DNA of 64,000 bases from Podospora bellae-mahoneyi (lineage: Eukaryota > Ascomycota > Sordariomycetes > Sordariales > Podosporaceae), in NCBI RefSeq assembly GCF_035222275.1, contig NC_085884.1, forward strand, positions 2,294,001 through 2,358,000. The letters are read 5' to 3'. Below, one piece after another: positions 43,991 through 56,503 of this stretch. Made by a program: the position numbers and the translations under genes. The notes below the pieces were generated by a model. The model searched no databases. It was not told the DNA's origin and saw only the letters and a program-made list of their open reading frames with translations. Numbering within the stretch: position 1 is the stretch's first letter; every line of letters begins with the position of its first letter.

Positions 43991-46388
43991 ATGGCTTCCT
44001 TCCCCGATTTTCAAATCCAAATCGAAAGCCCAGGCGGCGAGCCGTTCCCTTCCATCTCTAGCAAGACGCTGGGTTCCGATGTTGAAAAAGCAACGTTGTC
44101 CAAGCTCAGGGGCCTTTGCCGCATGTATGTCAAACATCTTTGGTGGCCACGTTGAGCGGAATCTAACATGTCTTTAGCCCAAAGAAATACGCCTTCAGCA
44201 CCAATGGCAAAAATGCCCTCTCCGACAGCACGTCTCTCAATGACTACATCCACTTGACCCCTGACGTAAGATGTTTATTTTCTACAAACCATTGTTTATC
44301 TTGGCTGACCAACCTTGAAGAACCTTGCCAGCCTTTCTCCCAAAGCAAAGGCCACCGAGAAGATAGAGGGAGCACCAGCTGCTGAGACGGAGGAAAAGCC
44401 CAAGCCCAAGGGTGTTCCCTTTGTCACGGTTCATCTCGTCTCCACGGTCGTGGCCAGCAAGCCACAGGAGAACGTCCCGCAATCCACTGTGATCTCTGAT
44501 CTCAAAAACCTACTCGGAAGCGCTGGCAAAGGAGTTGATGGCGGCAAACTCGGGAATACCGCCGAGTTGTTGGGAAAGCTTGACTCCCTGCAGCAAAATT
44601 ACGCGACGGCAGCTATGTATGTCTTGTGCAGATGTCGACATCTTATCGACAATGCTGACATGGACTTGTATCAATACAGTTCCAGGGACTACACCGAACC
44701 CGCCGATTTGACTGAGACGCAGTGGGAGAATATCCTGTTCAATAACCGGATTCTGCATGGCTACACCCACATGCCAGGCACCGGGCTCTTGGTCAAGGCC
44801 CCCAAGAGAGGTATGTTGATCCTACTCATTTCTGGGATCCAATTCCAAGCTGATAACAGAAGCCTTCTCAATCCGTCGTCCGCTCCAGGCACCTTCTCCG
44901 GATCTCGGCGAAGTAGCGAAAGCCCCCATGCCAGAAGAAAAAGCACTCGACAAGACAAGCGACAAGAAGGTGGTGAAGGAATATCTGGTTTGTCAAACTC
45001 GCATCTGATTGCCGCCCACAGGTAACTAACATGAGGCCAAACAGAACACTGTCCCAGGCATTCCATCTTTCTACATCGATGACGACTCCAAAGTCACCGT
45101 CACCGAAACCAGGACTGCGTTCCAACGGTCCATGGCGCGGGAAGGATTCAGTTCCACGGCTATTGAAGCAAATGCGTCAGTCACGAACTCACTGCTGGTC
45201 TTGTACCCATGGCTAAACATTGCGTAGAAGCGGGAGCCCGTTTGGCAAGTCGATCTCTGCTTCCGCGGCCCTTTCCGACGAGAATTCCTACAGCAAGAAG
45301 AGTCTCACTGAAGAGACCGACTTTACCTTGGAGGTCGCTTACAAGGTATGTTTGTCATGTGTAGAGGTAGACTTAGACGTGCAAACCACTGACCTTGAAA
45401 CAGTTCCCCCGCGTAGCCATAGACCTCTCCCCCCGCTACCTCCAGCTCTCCGACGAGTGCGAGGAAGCAATCAACAACATCAAGAGCGACTACGACAAAG
45501 TCCAGTTCATCAATGACTACGGTGCCACCTTCCCTCCCAAGCTCCAGACAAGTCCATAAGCTCATACTCCAATACAGGTGACGCATTCCCAACCAAGGTC
45601 CTGCTCGGCGGTTTCCTCCGCAGCAGCCGCCAAGTCAAAGTCGAGACCAACGAGCAACTCGATGCAGCCAAGGAAGAGACCAAGAAGGCCGCCGGCCTCA
45701 GTTTTGCCTCACCCCAAGTGAGCTTTGGGGTGAACTACGCCAAGACCACCAGTGACACCACGACGACGACCCAGGGCCAGACGATCGGGAACGCTGCCTT
45801 GACCTGGGAGGCGCGTGGTGGAGACACTGTGCTTTGTTCCAAGTGAGTTCCAGCTCCAGCCGTTATCGCAACATACACACAAGCTGACTCCCACAAAGCC
45901 CATCTGCCTGGGCCTCAACCGTAAAGGACTACCGCTACTGGCGCATCACCGAGGTAAGCCTTCTTCCCCTGACACATCAAGAAATCCTGCTCTAACACCC
46001 GTAACACCAGCAATCCCAAACCGTCTCCCTCGTCCGCATAATAGACGGCATAGACCCCAACATGGCCCACAAAGTCGAATTCCCCAACCAAAAAGACGAC
46101 AAGCTCCCCGACAACGGAGACCTCCCCGAGTCAGAGCTCATCGACAAAGCCACCAACCTCCTCATGGGACCCCCCAGCTCAGTGCCAATGCAAATCGTCC
46201 TCAAGGCCTACCGGGAAGACACCGACAAGAAGGGCTACCACGCCTGGCTGAAGAAGGAGCATTCCGCCGAGTACGACGACCTGGAGATAAAAGACCCGGG
46301 GGCTGGGTGGGACAGCCTGACGGATAGTTGCAAGACTTATTACATCATCTATGTGTACATGGCGAAGGACAAGAAGCTTTTTACATGA
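43991..46388 (+). CDS. MACPF/perforin-fold protein (11 exons)
   Basis: Exons are 43991-44124, 44178-44265, 44321-44616, 44680-44810, 44860-44987, 45045-45175, 45228-45345, 45404-45521, 45578-45842, 45899-45953 and 46011-46388. All ten introns (49-63 bp) have GT/AG ends and preserve phase, giving 613 aa. The MACPF signature Y-G-x-x-F-x6-G-G is read across the exon 8/9 junction (about 381-393), with Asp-Ala where Thr/Ser-His is usual. GGDTVLCSNPSAW and DYRYWRITEQ further on match fungal MACPF proteins. The first 75 residues look like a small separate module ending SLNDYIHLTPD. No signal peptide is seen, so it is probably cytosolic or exported unconventionally. Known MACPF proteins oligomerise in membranes; activity here is not shown. 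Confidence 0.85.
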
Positions 46389-46794
46389 GACGTGAGGACT
46401 GGGTGGCTGGACAGCAAGAGGGATGCAGGCGAGGCTTCCTGGGGACGTTCAACGTCACATACATGACATGATCAAAGTACAACATACGTATTGGAAGTAT
46501 CTCCAGACTCCAATTTATCCCATAGTGTGTCTCAAAGACAATATTAATATGATAGCCTACCCTGCTACAGCAACACATCATAGCTGGTACGTGAACATGG
46601 CAGTCCTTCATAAACGGCGCGTTATGCCCATGAACACGTTAAAGAGTGTTACTAGTCGAATGGCATAATAGCAGATGCAAATAAGGGGCTCTACCAATAC
46701 AAAGAAAGAGCCTTTTGAGAGCCACCATTGGGTCCTACTGATACCCTCCTCCTTGCATATTTAATTACCCTCCCTATAATATAGTAAAAGGACC
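46389..46794. other. 3' flank of the MACPF gene
   Basis: Normal-GC sequence that becomes AT-rich after about 46740. No gene is seen. It marks the transition from the gene island to repeats. Confidence 0.4.
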
Positions 46795-46960
46795 TGGAAA
46801 AAAATTAATAAGCCTTGAAATAATCTTTATAGGCCTTAAAATTATTTTTCAAAACTCTTTCTTATGATATGTTAAGGAGTTTTGTCCTGCTTCCAAGGCC
46901 TATTGAAGATATTTCAAGGCCTGCTAACTATCTTTTAATATTTAATAACGTATTTAATAA
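46795..46960 (-). repeat. degenerate 21-bp tandem repeat (4-5 units)
   Basis: Units such as AGGCCTTAAAATTATTTTTC, AGGCCTATTGAAGATATTTC and AGGCCTGCTAACTATCTTTT share the period and consensus of the arrays at 8917-8985 and 24555-24755. A less regular stretch interrupts them. Confidence 0.6.
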
Positions 46961-47029
46961 GCGAGCGGATCAGACAAGCAAGTGAATCGATTTTTACTAC
47001 CCTATTATAACTATCCTTAATTGCAAAAC

Positions 47030-47170
47030 AATAACATTATTAACCTACTACAATTATATTAGAAAAAGCGAAATTAGACTCTTTTATAACCTCCTAGCAC
47101 GTACGGATATTATAGTTAGGCTTACCACACATACTATAGTACTAAACCTTCGTACGACCCTCCTCTACAC
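47030..47170 (-). pseudogene. Fot1/pogo-type transposase C-terminal relic (minus)
   Basis: On the minus strand this reads a damaged zinc-knuckle tail (MCGKPNYNIRT), like the CxxCGxxGHNxRTC end of fungal Fot1/pogo-type transposases. It is nearly the reverse complement of 48290-48430, so two copies of this tail face each other around the LTR pair at 47631-48280. Stops and TpA changes show RIP decay. Confidence 0.55.
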
Positions 47171-47630
47171 TACCTCACCCTATTCCTTTCCTTACGCTAC
47201 CTTTGCACCCACAGCCTTCTAGTCCAGTAAATCCTGCACATATTACATAATAAATAATCCTCCGAGCTATATATATATTTTCTTCGTTCTCCTGCGCTTA
47301 CTTAATACCTCGTTCGCTTTACGGAGCAAAAATACCTTTAATTAAAGGAAAGTTATTTAATATATCATAACTATTATACCTTTAATAAACTTATCAACCG
47401 TAATTAATATCAAAGTCGCGGAATTGTTTTAATAATTAATAATGTATATTTTAAGAAATATTAATCATAAATTAGTTTTTCGAAGGTTTTATAGTATTTA
47501 AAATATATAAAGTAATACCGTAATTAAGTTTAGGGCTAGAGGTATTAAGATATAAAGTTTTACACTTAATTTAAAAAGTACCGTCTTTAAATTAAATAAT
47601 ATAAAGCTAATACCTATAAAGCTACCTTAT
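47171..47630. other. AT-rich decayed repeat
   Basis: This stretch continues the transposon relic. It is increasingly AT- and TpA-rich with no readable protein, and the source family is not identified beyond the adjacent pogo-like tail. Confidence 0.4.
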
Positions 47631-48036
47631 TATAACGAACCCCTGTACAGAACCTCTGAAAGGGATACTAGTTAAAGGCTACTACTGACAATTAGTTCGG
47701 TACAGCTAGAAAGTGCACAACAAAATATCTTAATATAATTATAAATACTATAACTATAACTTAAATTATATACTACGGAATTATCTATCTATACTAGCCA
47801 GTTCCTCCGTATATATAGACCTAGTACTAAGCCTTAGATTATTTTATTCTCTACGGATTATAGCTAGCTCTCGAGAATTTCAATAATTCCTAAGAATTAT
47901 TTATAATTCCTTATGCCCTAAATAATCCACCTTTTATTAGTCCATCCTCCTGTCCCATAATTGGTTCTACTAGCGATTGGCTGTGCGTCTTGTGCCCCGC
48001 ACATGGTCCGTCCTGGCCGTTGGCTTAACTGTGACA
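47631..48036 (-). repeat. solo-type LTR, minus orientation (type D U3)
   Basis: It begins TATAACGAACCCC and carries the shared promoter block (ccgtatatatagacc). It ends GTTGGCTTAACTGTGACA, so on the minus strand it starts TGTCACAGTTAAGCCAACGG. The rest of its U3 differs from types A-C. No target duplication is found. Confidence 0.65.
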
Positions 48037-48280
48037 GTATGCTAAGGGCACTAAGCAGAAGTAAATATGGTTTAGCATAAGGTCTATATATACGGAGGAA
48101 CTGGCTGGTGTAGACAGACAGTTCCGCAGTATATAATACAAGTCACAATCGTGGTATCTTAGCTATTATGATTAAGACAAGCCATGTATTATACACTATT
48201 TAGCTGTACCGAACCAGGATTATTCAGAAGTGCCTTTAACTAGTATCCCTTTCAGAGGTTCCGGATAGGGGTTCGTTATA
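48030..48280 (+). repeat. short LTR, plus orientation, abutting the minus LTR
   Basis: It contains the shared block CTATATATACGGAGGAACTG (48084-48103), R-U5-like sequence and the end GGGGTTCGTTATA. Its start overlaps the palindromic end of the minus LTR (ACTGTGACAGT), and its U3 is only about 55 bp. Together the two LTRs form an inverted pair. Confidence 0.6.
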
Positions 48281-48289
48281 ATAGTAGTG

Positions 48290-48430
48290 GTGTAAGGAGA
48301 GCTTATACGAAGGTTTAGTACTGTGGCATATGCGGCAAGCTTAGCTATAATATCCGTACGTACTAGAAGGTTGCAGAAGAGCCTGATTTAGCTATTTATA
48401 ATATGATTATAGTAGGTTAATAGTGTTAGT
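48290..48430 (+). pseudogene. Fot1/pogo-type transposase C-terminal relic (plus)
   Basis: The plus-strand reading gives CGICGKLSYNIRT followed by KVAEEPDL, with stops. It is the better preserved mirror copy of 47030-47170. The CxxCG..N.RT pattern is that of the zinc knuckle ending many fungal pogo-superfamily transposases. Tyrosines stand where His and Cys are expected, as RIP would produce. Confidence 0.6.
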
Positions 48431-48762
48431 GTATTATAATTGAGGGTAATTATAGTAGGATAGTGGAAAGTAGTGCACTTGCTTATGTAGTGCACTCGTT
48501 TATAATGTACGTTACTATATTAATAAAAATAATATTTATTATACACTTAATTTCGTCGAAGTTATAAATATTATTATTTAAAATACCGTACTTAGCTTTA
48601 GTATTCCGTACGAGCGTAAATTAGTTAATAATAACCTTTAAATCCTTATATTTAGTTCTTTAATAACCGTATGTATGTATAATACTTATATAGAACTATA
48701 ATTAACTTTAAATGAAATTATAGGCCTATCGTTTATTAACAGGAGGTGCGTTACGTATATAT
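48431..48762. other. AT-rich decayed spacer
   Basis: TpA-rich sequence between the pogo-like relic and the target duplication of the next Gypsy element. Nothing readable. Confidence 0.4.
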
Positions 48763-48767
48763 AATAG

Positions 48768-49168
48768 TATGACGAACCCCTATCCAGAACCTCTGAAAGG
48801 GATACCGGTTGAAGGCTGCTTCTGAATAATCCTGGTTCGGTACAGCTAAACAGTGTACGACAAGATATCTCAATGTAAACACTAGATACCGTGAATATAA
48901 GCTTGAATTGCATACTGCGGAACTGTCTATCTACACCGGCCAGTTCCTCCGTATATATAGATTAGGGGACCGTGGACCGTTGGCTTATAGACGGTCCTCG
49001 GTCCTCTCCGGATTGGCCGATACTGGACCGTGGACCGTAAGACCTACTACGGTCCCAGGTCCCCACCTTATTGGTCCGTTCCGTCCTACTGGACCGTGAG
49101 CCCCGCTCGATCGCCCGGTCTAGCCCTAATTAGTCTAGTGTGCCTTACTGTTTTCCAAAACTATAATA
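48768..49168 (-). repeat. 3' LTR of copy 2 (type B, 401 bp)
   Basis: It begins TATGACGAACCCC and ends in the RIP form of CCGTGACA. The U3 part (about 48965-49100) is packed with GGACCGT / ACGGTCC heptamers. TATA block at about 48946-48961. Confidence 0.9.
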
Positions 49169-49957
49169 TAATACTCCCCCTTCTAGGCTAAAGCCCTTAC
49201 GGTTTAATTTTTTTTTACTATTAATAATACCGTAAGTCTTTTCCTCCTTACTTCTCCTTTATCTTTACTATATTTAATTATATATAGAAACATTATTATA
49301 AAACTAATTAATCCGTTACCTTCGCTTCGCGAATCTTTTATTATAGTTCTTCTATTATACTATACTTTACCTATTTTACTTTAAAACGCTTATATATTAT
49401 AGCCCCTAAATTTTCGCGATACGTTAAGTATATATATTATAAGATTCTATATAACGGTTTTAACGTCGGTTCCGCTCGTAGATATATCTTCTTCTTTTTC
49501 TTATACCGTAATTAACCGCTTAATAGTAACCCGAATAATAGAAAAGTAGGATAAATTTAAGCGTAAGAAGTAAAAGTTTAAAAATTAACTTTTATAATTA
49601 ACTATTAAATTAATCCGGGTAAAACGAATATACCGTTCTTTCCGTAATTATAAGGAGTGTCTTTTTACGCGGGATATTTAGGAGGAGGATACCTAGGTAG
49701 TATAGTCCGCCGTACCGCCCTCTAGTTCCCCGGGTGCCTCTACGTAGCTTACCGCCGCGTAGGATACCGCCCTATAGACTCCTTAAGCCCTAGGTCCCTC
49801 CGTAGGCCTTAACTAGCCTTCTAACCTTTCTTTTAACCCTAGTACGGCCGGTCCTTCCTTCCTAACCGCCTAAGATGCCGCTAGTAGTACGCCTTTTACT
49901 TCCTAAAGTAATTAAAGTGCGTAATATTACTTATATTTAATTTTCTTTATACCTTTT

Positions 49958-50027
49958 AACCTCGTAATATAACGTATAATACGCTAATTACTTTACCGGG
50001 GATATAGGTTCGAATCTTACCGAGATT
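49958..50027 (+). other. tRNA-like module 1 of copy 2
   Basis: This 70-nt unit starts AACCTCG and ends CGAGATT, pairing in six of seven positions. An internal GGTTCGAATC matches the start of the polymerase III B-box. It aligns exactly with 57741-57810. Confidence 0.6.
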
Positions 50028-50156
50028 CTTCTAGCTTTATTTTATAATTATTTAGCTATAAATTAAAGCTAACTTTTTATCGTCCGCTAGTAATATATCT
50101 TTTATAGTAATAAAAATATATAATATTAATTAAGTTTAGATTCCTTTTTACTTTCT

Positions 50157-50226
50157 AACTTTATAATATAATATATAGTATATTAATTATTTTATCGGAA
50201 GCGTAAGTTCGAATCCTATTAAGGTT
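50157..50226 (+). other. tRNA-like module 2 of copy 2
   Basis: This 70-nt unit starts AACTTTA and ends TAAGGTT (six of seven pairs), with AGTTCGAATCC at the B-box position. It lies 199 bp after module 1 and aligns exactly with 57941-58010. Confidence 0.6.
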
Positions 50227-53200
50227 CTTTTAGGCTTAAAAGGGCCCGGTAAAGTCCTTTTATATTTAAATTTATTTTTATTTATTTAAGTTTTAATTAG
50301 TTTAAATATTATTAATAAAATTCTTTTAACTTTTTTAAGTAATTAAAGTATACCTATAATTCCTATAAATTATTTAAAGCCGGATATCCTAACTAACTAA
50401 CTAAATACTTTAATTAACTTTTATTAAACTATAAATTTAATATCTTTTCTATATTATACTTTTTTTCTTCGTCCTTTACTATAGTTTATATATTAGCCTT
50501 ACTTATCGGTAATACAGGTTCCAAAAGTAAAATATAAAAAGTATATAACCGTAAATATATTATACGGGGTAACTCCAGTTCGAATACCGTCTCCGATATC
50601 TTCCTTTTTATTTTAAACGGGCTTACTTGTTTATAGTTTAACTTTTTATTAGGTCTTTTAGTATATAAATTACGTATAAAAAAGAATATTATATTTCCCC
50701 TTTTAAAGCGAAGTTCCTTAAGCCTTTTAGTATTATAATATTTTTATATTCTTTCCTTTATAAACTTTAGTTTTTACTTAAGCTTATTATAAAATATATA
50801 TATTTTATTTACTTTAACTCCGGCCTTAAGTACTTTAACCGTAGGTCCTTACCGTAAGTTTACTTTATAATCGAAATTCGCGAAAAAGGATATAACTTTC
50901 GTAATCTCCGTTAATAATATATTATATATTAATTATACTATAAATAATAGTTTAATTTAATCGTTTTATTCGAAATTAATATAATTCTATAAATATTATT
51001 TTATAATTTAATTAAATTACTCCGTTTAACCGTTTATTTAAGGCTAGTAAATTAATAATACTTTACTTATTACCCCTAACTTTATTATTAATACTTTTTA
51101 AAATTTCGATACGAACTTAATATTACGATCCGTAATAAACTTTTTTAATTATATATATATTATTATAATATATTATAATACTACGTTTATTAATTACTTT
51201 ACCGATTAGGTTTCTTTATATAGTAAAAAGTATATTTATTTAATAAGCTTATCTATTACTATTAATATATTAATATATTTAACGCCGGTTACTATATTTT
51301 TAGATTTTAATAACTTAATAATAAAGTCTATCGTAACTAAACTTTATAGTCGCTCCGCTATTAATAATAACTCTAGAAATCTATAAGGTTTATACTTTAT
51401 AACCCTCGTTTTTTCGTACGTATAATATAATTAAATAGTTTTTTTAACGTCGTCCTTAATCTTTAATTAATTAAAATATTATTTAATCTTTTTTATAATT
51501 TTAGTAATACTTATATATCCTCCGAGTTTCGATATATAAATATTTATTATTAATATTATTTTATTACTTAACTTTACGTACGCTCGATTCTTATATTATA
51601 GCCTTCCTTAATTATTTTTTTAAATACTTTATAACTTTAATTCTTTTTATTAATATTATTTTATAATATTAGTATCTAACTTCCCTTAATACTTATTAAA
51701 AGTAGCTTTTTCGTAATATATTATATAATACTTTATTTACGACTATAGTAAATACTTAAAAATATTATTAAGCGCTTTTTTAAATAATAATAATAATTCC
51801 TTAGGTATATCTTTATAGTAATCGATACGCCGGCTAAATACATTTACCTTAGTATTCTCCGATCCTTTCTTATAATTAATTTAAAACTTAAATTCTAAAA
51901 GAAATTTTAATTATTATATTTATTATATATTAAGGACCTTCGTAATAATAAAGTACTATAGATTTTTATAATCCGTATAAACCTATATTTTATATTTAAT
52001 ATTATTTAAATATAGCCTTTACTTTTCGAACGTTTTAATAATAGTAAATAATTTTTTATTATAAATTAAATAATTTTAATATACTCCCTTAAGCTTTTTC
52101 GAAAAGAAAGTTATTAAATATAATTTATTATCGTTATTTTACTATCTTAATTATTTATCGATTATATAGTTTAATATATTTACCTCGACCTTAAATAATC
52201 GATTAGGGTTTAATAATTTAAATATTAGGTCCTTTAAAATAATTTCTTTTAGCTTTTAAAAGGCTTACTTTTTTTCCTACCCCTATTAAAATTCTATATC
52301 CTTTTTAGTTAAATAATTAAGAGGCCTCGTAATACTTATATACCCTCGAATAAATATCCTATAGAAATTTATAAATCTTAAAAATTCCTTAACGTATATT
52401 TATAATTATAGTATAGGCTAATCCTTAACTACCGTAATTTTTTTAGGTTCTATATAAACTTTATTTAACGATATTAAGTATTTTAAATATATTATCTTTC
52501 GTACGTAAAACTCGTTCTTCTCTTTATTAACTAAGAGTCCGGCTCTATATAGCGCGTCGAGTATCTCTCGTACGTGCTACTTATATTTCTTTAAAGTACG
52601 TAAGTAGATAAGAACGTTGTTAAGATAGTATATTATTATTTTATCGAGGTACTTCCGTATCGTATAGTTAATAAGAGATTAAAACGTCGCGGGCGTATTA
52701 GTTAGTTTATATAGTATTACGAAATACTCGAAATAACCGTAGGGCGTACGAAACGCTATTTTTTATTCGTTTCCTTCTTTAATCCGTATATAGGCGTACC
52801 TAATAAGTATATTTAAACGTATAAAGTATTATACTCTTACTAATTAACTTTATAATTTAGATATTAACGGTAGCGGGTAATTATTTTTTACTATTTCGTT
52901 ATTTAATTACCGGTAATCTATATATAATCGTAAGCTTCTATCTTTTTTCGGTACGAAGAAAATAAAGTATTTTATTAGTAATATAAACTCCTTAATATAG
53001 CTTCTCTTTAAATTTTCGTTTAAATATTTCCGTAGTTCTTTACTTTATTTATCGTTAATATAGTATACTTTAAATAACCGTAATTTAATTTTTTTTTTTA
53101 ATTTAATTTTATAGTCTTACGGTCTTTACTTTAGAAACCTCTTTAAATATTTAACTATAAAGGCTAAGTATCCTCGATATTCCACCGGTACTACCTTTTT

Positions 53201-56014
53201 CTCGCCCTTTTTTATATTATTATAATAAATATATTTATTAACCTCCGATATTTCTATTAACGTCGTTAATCCTACTTTTTTAATTTTATTACTTATATTA
53301 ATAAAATATATTATTATTTTTTAGGTTCTTTACGGTAGTACCGTAAAGGGTACTTATCCTATACTCTACTCCGTACGTGCCTCTAATCTCCTATCGTTAA
53401 CTAAATACTTTTAAAGTTTTTTTAATCGTAAGTAGCTACTATCCTTCTAATCGATATCTAGGTTATAGTCTTTATATTATAATTACTTTAGGATTATATC
53501 CTTTAAGGGTCCTATATTTATAATATCGAATATAATTAAAGTTATTTTCCCTTTAATTATAATATTTAGGGGTAGTATTTCCTTATAGACCTTTTACGTA
53601 CGAAATAGTCTTTATATAATAATCTATTCCTTCTTTTTTTTTATAGTATTCGGGCCTAATATACGAACTATAATAAAATTAGGTTCGTTTCCGTATTACC
53701 GTTTATTAATATTATTATTTAAAAATCTTTTTATTATATAGTAACCTAAAGGCGTTTATTTCTTTTATTTTTTTCCTATATAGTAACGATTTTACTAATA
53801 AACTTTAAATTATTATTCTATACTTTTACTTTACGTTAATACTTTCGAAAATACTATTTATAGTTTATTAAAGGTTAACGGCCCCCGCGAAAGACCGCGA
53901 ATTATTTTTTAAACGGTTATATCGTTTAAAAGTATTTTCCTACTTTAGGTTAATTAATAATATAAAATTTTTTAACTATACCCGCTTAATTTCTTTTTAC
54001 TTTCCGTCTTTTACTTTCCTAATACTTTCTCGTATCCTCGTCTAATAACGGTTCTTCTACTTAATTTCACGTATTTTATTTTAATAATATTACTTAACCT
54101 TTTCCCGTAAATATATAGTATAGTCTAGGCTCGGATACTATTTTAATACTACTTTTTTTAAAGAACGTACGTTATTATCTATATTCTAACCTTTTATATA
54201 CTCGGCGTAATATCTTATATACTTTAGTGCGATTTATATAACTTAAAAGCTATCCTTTAATTTAATCGGATTTTAAACTTTTTATAAAAGGTAATTATTT
54301 AGGTCTTTTTATTAGGCCTTTTCCTACTTAATTATAATTTTTTTAATTAATTATAATTTATTTTCTTTACTTACTTTACGTATTAACTAGTAACTATATA
54401 GCGACTTACTTTAATAGTATTTTATATATTTATATATAATATATTAAAACTAAAGTACTCTCCGATATTTTAAATATTTAAAATAAAGTTATACTATATT
54501 TCCTTTATAAGGTATATACTATATAGGTATTTATATATTTTTTAATAATTTTATAATCCTAATACTATCGACTTTCTTATCCTTCTAATATTCTTTCTAG
54601 CTTTTATATATAAGCTTTATAAGTTATAATATATTTTATAAAATAATAAATTTATATTTACCGTATTACTTTTTTAATATTATTTATTTAATAAGTCTTT
54701 ACGTAAAACTATTACCTTTAGCGACTTTTATAGTAATTTCTATAATAATTTAAATTAATTAATTCTATAATATTTATATTTAAAAATCTTTTTCCTTATA
54801 CTTTACCTTTAGCCTTTCTATTACTTCCCGCAGCTTTTAAAACTCTATTTCTTTTTATTTAATATATTAATTAAAGTTTTTCTTTAATTTTACCGATCCG
54901 CCTTATTAATACCCGATAGCTATTTCCTTTATAACCCTCGGTCCTTTTAATATAGTAATTATTATAATCTTTTTCTTTTAGTTAAATCGTTTAAATACTC
55001 GATAATCTTTTTAAAATATCCTATCTTACTATAATTAAAATACTTAAAATTATCCTTATCTTAATCTTGGCCTTACGGCCTTTATTACTATATAGTATTA
55101 ACGTCTATCGGTCCTAAATACGTAATACCGGAATAGTTAATACTAAAGTATTATTTTTTACGTTTATTATTAAAGTAATTATTACTAAAGTACTTCTTAT
55201 TACCGTAGTAACCTTTATTATTACCTTTCTTCTCCGTACGACGCTAGAACTACCGATCGTCGATCCGTATAGCTATAGCGATATACTTATTAATAATATT
55301 AGGCCTCGACTCCTTATATAACTTATCCTTTACCTCTTCCTTAAGGTTATTATAAAAGAGTTATATTAATTTTTTATCGTTAATAGTACTATATAAGCTA
55401 TCGATTTTAAATAGAGTTACGTAATTAATTACTAAAGGTATTTAACGTAAGTTTACGAGCCTCTCTTACGTGTATTTTACTTTATTATATACCTTAAATA
55501 CTTTTTTAAATTTAATTTTAAAAATATAATAACTTTCGAAATATTTTATAATAATTTTCTCTTAATCGAATGGCTCCTCCTTATAATAGTTATCGAGAAT
55601 AAGCTCGAACTATACGAAAGCCTTATCCTTAAGTCTAATAGCTACGAAAATAACCTTCGACTTTTCGTTAATAAACTAATCTAAGTATTAACGAAAATAA
55701 GTTTTAAATTAAATTAAAAACCCTTTAAGCTTTACCTTTCCTTCTTTATAGCGCTCCGGTACCAGGAACTTAAATATTACTTTAAGTAAAATTAATATAA
55801 TAATAATTTACTCCCGAATTTATTAAGCCTTATTTTTAAGTTCCTTAAAATACTATATTATTTATTCTGCGGTAAGTTAAATATTAATAATAGTAGGTCC
55901 CTTATTACTTAGGCTAGGCGGGACGCTTCTTATCTAAATATTTTTAAGTCCGGCTATAGTAGTAAAAAAACGCCTTTAATTTATTTATAATAGAATTAAA
56001 GTAAGTATATAACG

Positions 56015-56415
56015 TATAACGAACCTCTATCTAGAACCTCTAAAAGGGATACCGGTTAAAGGCTACTTCTAAATAATCCTGGTTCGGTATAGCTAAATAG
56101 TATACGATAAGATATCTCAATATAAACACTAAATACCGTGAATATAAGCTTGAATTGCATACTGCGGAACTGTCTATCTACACCGGCCAATTCCTCCGTA
56201 TATATAGATCAGGGGACCGTGGACCGTTGGCTTACAGACGGTCCTCGGTCCTCTCCGGATTGGCCGATACTGGACCGTGGACCGTGAGACCCACCACGGT
56301 CCCAGGTCCCCACCTTATTGGTCCGTTCCGTCCTACTGGACCGTGAGCCCCGCTCGATCGCCCGGTCCAGCCCTGATTGGTCCGGTGTGCCCCACTGTCT
56401 TCCAAAACCGTGACA
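56015..56415 (-). repeat. 5' LTR of copy 2 (type B, 401 bp)
   Basis: It is the same length as the left LTR, begins TATAACGAACC and ends CAAAACCGTGACA. Its U3 (about 56212-56350) is almost unmutated and shows five GGACCGT and two ACGGTCC heptamers. The inner part shows more C-to-T change. Confidence 0.9.
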
Positions 56416-56503
56416 AATAGTTAGTTAGTTATATCTTTCACGCTACTTAATTTAGGTAAGAATACACGTATAGATAGCTTAAAAACGTATTGAACCATCT
56501 TCT

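Larger units (their letters stand above)
48768..56415 (-). mobile_element. full-length RIP-degraded Ty3/Gypsy element, minus strand (copy 2)
   Basis: LTRs of 401 bp (48768-49168 and 56015-56415) are bounded by the target duplication AATAG at 48763-48767 and 56416-56420. A C-rich run just inside the left LTR is the complement of its polypurine tract. The interior is extremely TpA-rich. Read on the minus strand it gives the same pol order as copy 1, with the reverse transcriptase catalytic motif changed from YLDD to YLNN at 52616-52627. Compared with copy 4 it has a different segment from about 49170 to 49840 next to the 3' LTR, where copies 1 and 4 keep the antisense ORF. The LTRs keep more normal GC than the interior. 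Confidence 0.92.

Noticed and set aside
48908-49099. 63-codon frame repeated almost identically at 56155-56346
   Set aside because: It lies inside the type B LTRs, including the TATA block and U3 heptamers; the similarity is LTR identity, not a conserved gene.
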